NCBI GenBank assembly: GCA_949511925.1
Contig: CATEYX010000060.1
Coordinates: 1-11,703 of the forward strand
DNA: 11,703 nucleotides
DNA from: Cryomorphaceae bacterium
Lineage (GTDB): Bacteria; Bacteroidota; Bacteroidia; Flavobacteriales; BACL11
Reading direction: 5' to 3'
The notes beneath the pieces were generated by a model. It was given only the letters and a program-made list of their open reading frames with translations, ran no database searches and was not told where the DNA came from. Each line of letters starts with the position of its first letter. Position 1 is the stretch's first letter. The translations under genes and the position numbers were made by a program. Shown here piece by piece: positions 7,398 to 11,703 of the stretch.

Positions 7398-8108
7398 TTA
7401 TTTAAATACTTTTTGTAATATTGCTGAAATTCTGGCCTTAGGGTTATTTCTAATTTCCTTTTCTTGATTAGCTATAAGTACAAAAATTCCATCAATTGTT
7501 TTATTAGTCACATAATCCTCCAAATCAGGTTTTACTTCTTTTGTAAAAGGAATTGAAATGTAAGTTTTCACCAACGGGTTCCAATATTTTGTAACCTCAA
7601 CTTGCTGAATAGCTTTTTTTGCTATTGGCTTTATTTTATTATACAGTTGTGCATTTGTTTGTTTTTTCAAATAAGAAGTTGCAGCCGTATTTTCCCCTTT
7701 TAAAATCTGAAATGCATCTTGAATACTCATAGTAGTAATTGCATCAACAAAAATAACTAACACCTGTTTAGTGGCCAATTCAGCGGCTGAGTTTATACTC
7801 TTTTCAAAATCCGTAATTTGAGATTGCATACCTGCCTTCTGCAAGGTTTTCTTCATCTTTTCAGCTTCAGCAGGGAAGGGTATACGAATAACTTTGTTAG
7901 CATAAAACCCATCCTTAGCTGACGCACTCTCAGTTGCTTTATCAGCCCCAACAACTAAAGCTTCTCTTAATCCTTTCGCCACTTCATCCTTATTAGCAGA
8001 AGAGGAAAGTAAAGTACTTGCTTTAGTACTAGCCATTTTTAACAAATCGATTTGAGCTGAACAAAGCTGAGCTAAAAGCAATAATAGAACTAAAAATATG
8101 GTTTTCAT
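7398..8108 (-). CDS. DUF4197 exported protein
   Basis: This 236-residue protein starts with a clear signal peptide (MKTIFLVLLLLLAQLCSAQ, cleavage likely after Ala18). The mature part matches DUF4197: an N-terminal Ser/Lys-rich segment, EVAKGLREALVVGADKATES, a conserved NKVIRIPFPAEAEKM block, a central VDAITTMSIQDAFQILKG region and a C-terminal DYVTNKTIDGIFVLIANQEK with the arginine-lysine-rich end. The family is periplasmic or envelope-associated with unknown function. The Cys in LAQLCS does not form a good lipobox (Leu at -1), so I do not call a lipoprotein. ATG 8108 is preferred over an in-frame TTG two codons upstream. It is first in the five-gene minus-strand run, with a candidate promoter 18 bases upstream. 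Confidence 0.87.
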   Translation of the reverse strand: MKTIFLVLLLLLAQLCSAQIDLLKMASTKASTLLSSSANKDEVAKGLREALVVGADKATESASAKDGFYANKVIRIPFPAEAEKMKKTLQKAGMQSQITDFEKSINSAAELATKQVLVIFVDAITTMSIQDAFQILKGENTAATSYLKKQTNAQLYNKIKPIAKKAIQQVEVTKYWNPLVKTYISIPFTKEVKPDLEDYVTNKTIDGIFVLIANQEKEIRNNPKARISAILQKVFK

Positions 8109-8126
8109 AAACAATTAATTTAAGTG

Positions 8127-8159
8127 CTAAAATAAGGATTACCACTAAATTGAACGCAA
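8127..8159 (-). promoter_or_regulatory. Candidate promoter of the DUF4197-led operon (TTTG-N22-TATTTTAG)
   Basis: On the minus strand TTG (8157-8159, preceded by T) is followed after 22 bases by TATTTTAG (8127-8134). The second box has one mismatch to TAnnTTTG, and the spacer is at the long end of the range seen in flavobacterial promoters. The box ends 18 bases before the ATG. It is the best candidate for driving the five-gene run but is weaker than the tRNA promoters. Confidence 0.4.
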
Positions 8160-8162
8160 AAT

Positions 8163-8408
8163 GTGCAATTTTCATTTACATTTGTTGAAGAAATTTATAA
8201 CCTAATACTTATTGCAGATAGCCCAATTGCATTTTGTCGATCTGCAGCATGTTCAAATGACGGTGAAATTACTCAAATACATAATACCGTTGGATTTAAT
8301 CCCAAATATACTTCTGATAAAAACCTATTAGATGCACTTGAAGAAAGCACTCTAAAGCCTATAAAAAGAAAAAATACAGGCTACAGAAATCATAAATTCT
8401 CCTATTGA
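8163..8408 (+). CDS. Doubtful small ORF, 81 codons
   Basis: A GTG-started frame fills most of the 360-base gap between the DUF4197 gene and the tRNA. Codon use is AT-ending like its neighbours, and the product (with AFCRSAACSNDGEITQIHNT in the middle and a Lys/Arg-rich end) is not low-complexity. I do not recognise it. There is no signal peptide, no ribosome binding site, and no ATG. Its 5' end overlaps the candidate promoter region of the divergent DUF4197 gene. It could be a small gene, a remnant of a decayed gene, or a chance frame. Confidence 0.25.
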   Translation: MQFSFTFVEEIYNLILIADSPIAFCRSAACSNDGEITQIHNTVGFNPKYTSDKNLLDALEESTLKPIKRKNTGYRNHKFSY

Positions 8409-8437
8409 AAATTTACTTTAAGAATATTTTAGTCAAT

Positions 8438-8467
8438 AAAAAACCCCACCAAATAGGTGAGGTTTTT
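8438..8467 (-). terminator. Intrinsic terminator of the CAT-anticodon tRNA
   Basis: Two bases past the tRNA 3' end, the minus-strand RNA can form CCUCACC-UAUUU-GGUGGGG followed by six U. All seven stem pairs form on the minus strand, one as a U-G wobble; the plus-strand RNA would have a C-A mismatch at that place. This shows the direction of use: it ends the leftward tRNA transcript. Confidence 0.85.
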
Positions 8468-8468
8468 G

Positions 8469-8542
8469 TGGGCCCAGCTGGGCTTGAACCAGCGACCCCT
8501 TGATTATGAGTCAAGTGCTCTAACCAGCTGAGCTATGGGCCC
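8469..8542 (-). tRNA. tRNA with CAT anticodon (elongator Met or Ile2)
   Basis: The minus strand folds into a full cloverleaf. The acceptor is GGGCCCA/TGGGCCC and the D arm is GCTCAGCTGGTTAGAGC. The anticodon stem CTTGA/TCAAG closes the loop CTCATAA with CAT at 8506-8508. The T arm is GCTGG-TTCAAGC-CCAGC and the discriminator is A. CCA is not encoded. It is not the initiator: the acceptor end is fully paired and the anticodon stem lacks the three G-C pairs. The T-arm region resembles the E. coli minor Ile tRNA (read as AUA after lysidine modification), but elongator Met is equally allowed by what I can see. Confidence 0.94.
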
Positions 8543-8559
8543 AATTTAAAAAGTAAGTG

Positions 8560-8567
8560 CAAAACTA
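8560..8567 (-). promoter_or_regulatory. -7 box of the CAT-anticodon tRNA (TAGTTTTG)
   Basis: TAGTTTTG on the minus strand is a perfect TAnnTTTG. It ends 17 bases before the tRNA 5' end, the same spacing as in front of tRNA-Gln. No TTG sits 17-21 bases further upstream, so only the -7 element is supported. Confidence 0.5.
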
Positions 8568-8600
8568 TTAAAATTGTTCAATAATTTGCATGTTTACCAA

Positions 8601-9221
8601 ATGAAAAAATGCAAAGCTATTATTTTTGATTTAGGAGCTGTTATCCTTAATATTAACTATCAAAATACGATAGATGAATTCGCTAAATTAGGTGTAAGAA
8701 ATGCAACAACTTTTTATTCTAAAAAAGTACAAACGGATTTATTCAATCAAATTGAAACAGGTAAGATTAGTAGTAATGAATTTCTGAAAGCATTACAAAA
8801 AGAAACTAAAAATGCAAACATTACAGAAATAGAGCAGGCTTGGAATGCTATGCTATTAGATTTACCAGAGGAGCGATTGCAACTGATAAAAAAACTAAAA
8901 AATAATCATATTATTTACCTGCTAAGCAACACAAATGCTATTCATATTGATGCATTTAAGAAACAGTTAGGAAATACAAAATGGTTAGCGTTTTGTAAGT
9001 TATTTGACAAAATGTACTTATCGCATGAATTAGGTTTAAGAAAACCTGATGTAAAAGTATTTGAATATATCCTAAAGGAACAGGAATTAAAAGCTGAAGA
9101 AGTCTTTTTTATTGATGACTCTCCACAACACATTGCCAGCGCAAAAAAATTAGGAATACATTGTCATCATTTATTAGATGATGAAGACATTACCGACCTA
9201 TTTCCTGACATAATTCTATGA
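8601..9221 (+). CDS. HAD-superfamily phosphatase (YihX-like group)
   Basis: This 206-residue HAD hydrolase has all four motifs: IIFDLGAV (nucleophile D10), YLLSNTN (S109), LRKPD (K148) and FFIDDSPQH (D172, D173). The +2 residue after the nucleophile is Gly, not the common Asp acid/base. This DLGxV form is also found in the YihX sugar-phosphatase group, so the protein is probably still a phosphatase, but its substrate is open. Residues 20-95 form the small helical cap. I chose ATG 8601 because the strand carrying D10 follows at once; an in-frame TTG lies nine codons upstream. Its start region overlaps the divergent tRNA promoter zone; TAATTTG at 8582-8588 is only a poor -7 candidate. The last 32 bases overlap the opposing epimerase gene. 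Confidence 0.88.
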   Translation: MKKCKAIIFDLGAVILNINYQNTIDEFAKLGVRNATTFYSKKVQTDLFNQIETGKISSNEFLKALQKETKNANITEIEQAWNAMLLDLPEERLQLIKKLKNNHIIYLLSNTNAIHIDAFKKQLGNTKWLAFCKLFDKMYLSHELGLRKPDVKVFEYILKEQELKAEEVFFIDDSPQHIASAKKLGIHCHHLLDDEDITDLFPDIIL

Positions 9222-9594
9222 GTACACCATTAGTATCCTTAGGATGTAAGAAACAAATTAGCTTATTGTCTGCCCCTTGTTTTGGCTGGTCATTCAAAGT
9301 TCTGATTCCTTCTGATTGTAAGCGTTTCATTTCTGCTTTTATATCTTGAACATCAAAAGCAATATGGTGCATTCCCTCTCTATTCTTAGTAAAATATTTT
9401 GCAATAGGGCTGTTCTGATTAGTTGCAGCAACTAATTCGATTTTGCTTTCGCCCACTTGAAAAAAAGAAGTAATTACTGATTCTGTTTCTACGGATTCTG
9501 ATTTATAACTTTCCTTACCAAATATTTTAGTAAATACTTTATTTGAGGCTTCAATATCATGAACAGCAATACCTATATGTTCTATTTTTCTCAT
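9190..9594 (-). CDS. mce: Methylmalonyl-CoA epimerase (VOC superfamily)
   Basis: This 134-residue VOC-fold protein should interconvert (2R)- and (2S)-methylmalonyl-CoA, linking methylmalonyl-CoA mutase to propionyl-CoA carboxylation or decarboxylation in the cytoplasm. Two beta-alpha-beta-beta-beta modules are visible: EHIGIAVHDIEASNKVF at the start and GMHHIAFDVQDIKAEMKRL from residue 74. The expected metal ligands are present as H6, E53 (KIELVAA), H77 (MHHIAF) and E127 (LIELCQ). Length is typical. The ATG follows the PorP/SprF stop by one base, so it is almost certainly co-translated with the secretion genes, an odd pairing for a central-metabolism enzyme. Its 3' end overlaps the HAD gene by 32 bases. 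Other VOC enzymes are possible, but the family fit is good. Confidence 0.88.
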   Translation of the reverse strand: MRKIEHIGIAVHDIEASNKVFTKIFGKESYKSESVETESVITSFFQVGESKIELVAATNQNSPIAKYFTKNREGMHHIAFDVQDIKAEMKRLQSEGIRTLNDQPKQGADNKLICFLHPKDTNGVLIELCQEIGR

Positions 9595-9595
9595 T

Positions 9596-10519
9596 TTAAT
9601 AATCCCAGAAACCGATATGCCTTTGAGAGGCTTGAGTTTGAATTTTAAAAGAAAGCCCTATTTCATGCGTACCATAAGTATATTGCATAATCTCACCAGC
9701 AAAAGTATGGTCATAAGTATATGATATATGTATTTTATTAGCTAAAAAACCAAAACCAAAAACTAAAGTTCCATTTGATCGATACGTTAATCCTGCCCAA
9801 GTATCTTCTTGGTAAAGAATACGAGTAGTAATATCTGTTACATTACTATGCAATTCCATTTTACGAAACAAAAAAGAAGGTTCAAGTTGCCAGTCCCTAT
9901 TCATAATATTAAAACGATAAGCCCCCATAGTATAGTAGTTACGAAATAGTTTATTAGAAACAGGACTTAACCTAATAGGGGTGTTAAAAGTTGACTGATA
10001 CAAATTAGAAGCTGAAAAACCTAAATAAAAATTTTTTCCATACAAATAAGTTCCTGCAGAAGCATCACCTATTGTATTATCGTAAGCACTTGCAGAATAA
10101 GCAGGATCAATTCCTGGTGGCAAGTCCTCATTTTCAAAATCCAGATTATAGTACATTAACTTAGCGCCAACCCCAAAAGAAAGATTTACCTTATTATAGT
10201 TAAGAGGAATATGATAAGCATAATTTAATTGCAAATTTGCTTGTAAAGAAGGATTCGCTTTATCAAACATAAGGTAACCTCCCATGGCAGAACGATTGTT
10301 TAATGCTCCATGGTAACTTATATTCGTACTTAATGGCGCTCCTTCAAAACCCAACCATTGCTGCCTAGTTTGTATACTTAGAGGATTATAATTTTTACTT
10401 CCTGAAACGGCAGGATTAATTGCCATATCATTGTTATAGTATTGTGTGAATAATGGTTCTTGCTGTGCAAATACACTAACACTTAAAAGCAGACTTAAAA
10501 TTAATATTATTTCTCTCAT
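9596..10519 (-). CDS. PorP/SprF-family type IX secretion membrane protein
   Basis: This 307-residue outer-membrane beta-barrel protein has a signal peptide (MREIILILSLLLSVSVFAQ). The PorP/SprF hallmark follows: EPLFTQYYNNDMAINPAVSG (21-40), then RQQWLGFEGAP (52-62). The remainder consists of alternating, aromatic-rich strands such as GVGAKLMYYNLDFE, ending GFWDY. SprF in Flavobacterium johnsoniae is needed to secrete or attach the adhesin SprB, and related genes usually sit beside a cargo with a type B sorting domain. Exactly that arrangement is seen here: the ATG shares its A with the TAA of the upstream cargo gene (TAATG), implying coupled translation. It probably serves that single partner, not general secretion; the core T9SS genes are not in this window. 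The specific partner assignment is inference from adjacency. Confidence 0.93.
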   Translation of the reverse strand: MREIILILSLLLSVSVFAQQEPLFTQYYNNDMAINPAVSGSKNYNPLSIQTRQQWLGFEGAPLSTNISYHGALNNRSAMGGYLMFDKANPSLQANLQLNYAYHIPLNYNKVNLSFGVGAKLMYYNLDFENEDLPPGIDPAYSASAYDNTIGDASAGTYLYGKNFYLGFSASNLYQSTFNTPIRLSPVSNKLFRNYYTMGAYRFNIMNRDWQLEPSFLFRKMELHSNVTDITTRILYQEDTWAGLTYRSNGTLVFGFGFLANKIHISYTYDHTFAGEIMQYTYGTHEIGLSFKIQTQASQRHIGFWDY

Positions 10520-11601
10520 TATCTTACAATTGTTAACACCCCCTTAAATACTGTATCCTCATTCTCTAAATCAATTATATAATAATATGACCCTGATGGA
10601 AGTGTTCTTCCTTGTTGGTCTTTACCTGAAAAAGCATCTTCTTCAGCATTAATATAATTTCTTCTATTGTAAACTTGCCTACCTGATCTATCATAAACCT
10701 GAACTAAAGCTTCAGGATATAGATTTATATTTTCTATCTCCCAGAACTCATGCGTATTATCATCATTAGGAGAAAATACTTTATAAATTGTAATACAAAT
10801 GGCAGGATTTGATTTTACTTCAATAGTATCACGTGTTACACAGCCCATTGCGTCAGTAATTTTTACATGATATTCTCCAGGAAACAATCCTTCAACAACT
10901 GAAAAAGAATCGTGATGAATAGCAAAAGCACTATCTGTTGACCATTGAAACTGAAATGGAGCAGTCCCCTTAGTTACAAATACCCTTGCCGAACCGCTAT
11001 TATCATCCTTACAAATTACACCAACTGAAGACATAAAAGGATTCATAGCACTAGCAGTATTAACAGTAAGGCTTTTCGTCCTTGTACAATTATTCGCATC
11101 AGTAATAATTATCTGATAAGGTAAAATACTTGGTGCTAAACTATCAGTATTTCTTGCTGTATCGCCTGTACTCCACAAAGTAATATATGGTGGCGTCCCT
11201 CCCCATATACTTGTGACTACATCAGTTGAATCATTTTCATTACACATGGTAGATAATTCAAAAATAGCATCAATTTGTAAGGTTTCTTCAATTGTAATAG
11301 AATCAACTACATAACAAATAACCGTTGTACTCGTGTCGCCAGGAACCAAGTTATTCATCAAATGCAGCACATAATCACCAGCAATCAAATTACTAATATT
11401 AGGCGAATTAGAAGTAAAACCCCCTACGCCAGTCCACCAAAAAGTTGTATTTGAATTTAATAAAGTGATATCAATTGCACCAGTATTGTCTCCATAACAA
11501 TTAATATGTGAATAATTATCAAGATTATAATCACATTGTGCGTTTACTGATAAACTGGCAAATAGAATTGCAACTATGAAAAGGGTTTTTATTTTTTGCA
11601 T
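10519..11601 (-). CDS. T9SS cargo with SprB-like repeats and gliding-motility (type B) C-terminal domain
   Basis: This 360-residue surface or secreted protein has a signal peptide (MQKIKTLFIVAILFASLSVNAQ). Three beta-sandwich, SprB/PKD-like repeats follow: about 31-110 (INCYGDNTGAIDI), a more divergent one at about 111-180 (WGGTPPYITLWSTGDT, then IIITDANNC), and about 194-263 (ICKDDNSGSARVFVTKGTAP, then ITDAMGC). The last 90 residues (about 271-360) are the gliding-motility-associated C-terminal domain: YKVFSPNDDNTHEFW, VQVYDRSGRQVY, FSGKDQQGRTLPSGSYYYII and FKGVLTIVR. This domain targets proteins to type IX secretion, and unlike type A domains it typically requires a PorP/SprF partner, here the next gene. 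It is short compared with adhesins such as SprB. I chose ATG 11601; an upstream in-frame ATG (11658) lies in the tRNA terminator and would spoil the signal peptide. Confidence 0.92.
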   Translation of the reverse strand: MQKIKTLFIVAILFASLSVNAQCDYNLDNYSHINCYGDNTGAIDITLLNSNTTFWWTGVGGFTSNSPNISNLIAGDYVLHLMNNLVPGDTSTTVICYVVDSITIEETLQIDAIFELSTMCNENDSTDVVTSIWGGTPPYITLWSTGDTARNTDSLAPSILPYQIIITDANNCTRTKSLTVNTASAMNPFMSSVGVICKDDNSGSARVFVTKGTAPFQFQWSTDSAFAIHHDSFSVVEGLFPGEYHVKITDAMGCVTRDTIEVKSNPAICITIYKVFSPNDDNTHEFWEIENINLYPEALVQVYDRSGRQVYNRRNYINAEEDAFSGKDQQGRTLPSGSYYYIIDLENEDTVFKGVLTIVR

Positions 11602-11619
11602 GCTTAAAATTAAGATGGA

Positions 11620-11627
11620 CAAATATA
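11620..11627 (-). promoter_or_regulatory. -7 box of the cargo/PorP/epimerase operon (TATATTTG)
   Basis: TATATTTG on the minus strand is a perfect TAnnTTTG, ending 18 bases before the cargo ATG. The nearest upstream TTG (11652-11654) leaves a long 24-base spacer and sits inside the terminator hairpin of the upstream tRNA, so a full promoter would share DNA with that terminator. The -7 box itself is well supported; the -33 element is not. Confidence 0.5.
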
Positions 11628-11629
11628 AA

Positions 11630-11663
11630 AAAAAATGCTTGTTATTTCTAACAAGCATTTTTT
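11630..11663 (-). terminator. Intrinsic terminator after the partial tRNA
   Basis: TGCTTGTTA-TTTC-TAACAAGCA is a perfect 9-bp stem with a 4-base loop, flanked by an A-run on one side and a T-run on the other, so the helix can lengthen and works on either strand. It directly follows the 3' end of the minus-strand tRNA, which makes the leftward tRNA transcript its natural substrate. No plus-strand gene ends here. Confidence 0.85.
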
Positions 11664-11703
11664 GGAGGTATCGAGCAGATTCGAACTGCTGTAGATGCTT
11701 TTG
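11663..11703 (-). tRNA. tRNA 3' part, probably tRNA-Cys (GCA), cut by window edge
   Basis: The minus strand shows the 3' half of a tRNA: the end of the anticodon loop (CAAA), anticodon-stem strand AGCAT, variable loop CTAC, T arm AGCAG-TTCGAAT-CTGCT, acceptor strand CGATACC, discriminator T and an apparently encoded CCA. Placing the T arm by its TTCGAAT loop makes the last two anticodon bases C and A, leaving Cys (GCA) or Trp (CCA). A U at the discriminator position is a Cys identity feature, while Trp normally has G, so Cys is favoured. The first anticodon base is outside the window. Confidence 0.7.

Noticed and set aside
8052..8108. Lipoprotein signal in the DUF4197 protein
   Set aside because: The Cys follows Leu at -1 and Gln at -2, which does not fit a lipobox; a normal signal peptidase I site after Ala18 fits better.
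8942..9133. Minus-strand open frame opposite the HAD gene
   Set aside because: It covers HAD motifs III and IV on the other strand; its product is Cys/Ser/Asn-rich noise.
11602..11658. An upstream ATG that would add 19 residues to the T9SS cargo protein
   Set aside because: It begins inside the tRNA terminator hairpin and upstream of the -7 box; the added residues would put two hydrophobic stretches before the mature protein, while the start at 11601 gives a clean signal peptide.
1..11703. CRISPR array, insertion sequence, prophage or defence genes
   Set aside because: There are no regularly spaced direct repeats, no transposase or integrase motifs, and no recognisable defence protein anywhere in the window.

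Overview
The window is AT-rich throughout, about one third G+C. It looks like the chromosome of a member of the Bacteroidota, most likely Flavobacteriales or a close relative. The evidence is a PorP/SprF-family type IX secretion (T9SS) protein, a partner protein with a gliding-motility-type C-terminal sorting domain, a DUF2723 membrane protein, and promoters of the Bacteroidota type (TTG, spacer, TAnnTTTG) in front of the tRNA genes. Shine-Dalgarno sites are absent. I see no insertion sequence, phage gene, CRISPR array or integrase; it reads as ordinary, compact chromosomal DNA.

Left part (1-921): the start of a secreted protein runs off the left edge on the minus strand. About 490 bases without a convincing gene follow, then a minus-strand tRNA-Gln(TTG) with a clear promoter. 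Next comes a two-gene plus-strand unit (922-4634): a 1031-residue DUF2723 (TMEM260-like, GT-C-type) membrane protein, and 5 bases later a NodB-type polysaccharide deacetylase that appears to start with TTG. Both should act on envelope glycans or glycoproteins, though substrates cannot be read from sequence.

Centre (4624-8108): five tightly packed minus-strand genes, read right to left. They are a DUF4197 exported protein, a DUF1844 small protein, a membrane-anchored coiled-coil protein, exonuclease III (Xth) and a SAM-dependent methyltransferase. Spacings of 35 bases or less, one 11-base overlap and one stop/start abutment suggest co-transcription. The methyltransferase and the deacetylase overlap tail to tail by 11 bases.

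Right part (8109-11703): a 360-base gap holds a doubtful small ORF, a terminator and a minus-strand tRNA with a CAT anticodon. A HAD phosphatase on the plus strand overlaps, tail to tail by 32 bases, a methylmalonyl-CoA epimerase gene. That gene is last in a minus-strand operon: a T9SS cargo with SprB-like repeats and a type B sorting domain, a PorP/SprF partner (coupled through TAATG), then the epimerase. The operon's promoter lies against or inside the terminator hairpin of a tRNA, probably tRNA-Cys, that is cut by the right edge.

No clearly new biological system is visible. The best leads are the cargo/PorP/epimerase operon, the DUF1844 plus coiled-coil pair, the deacetylase with a TTG start, and an unexplained 136-base stretch bounded by perfect 13-bp inverted repeats.
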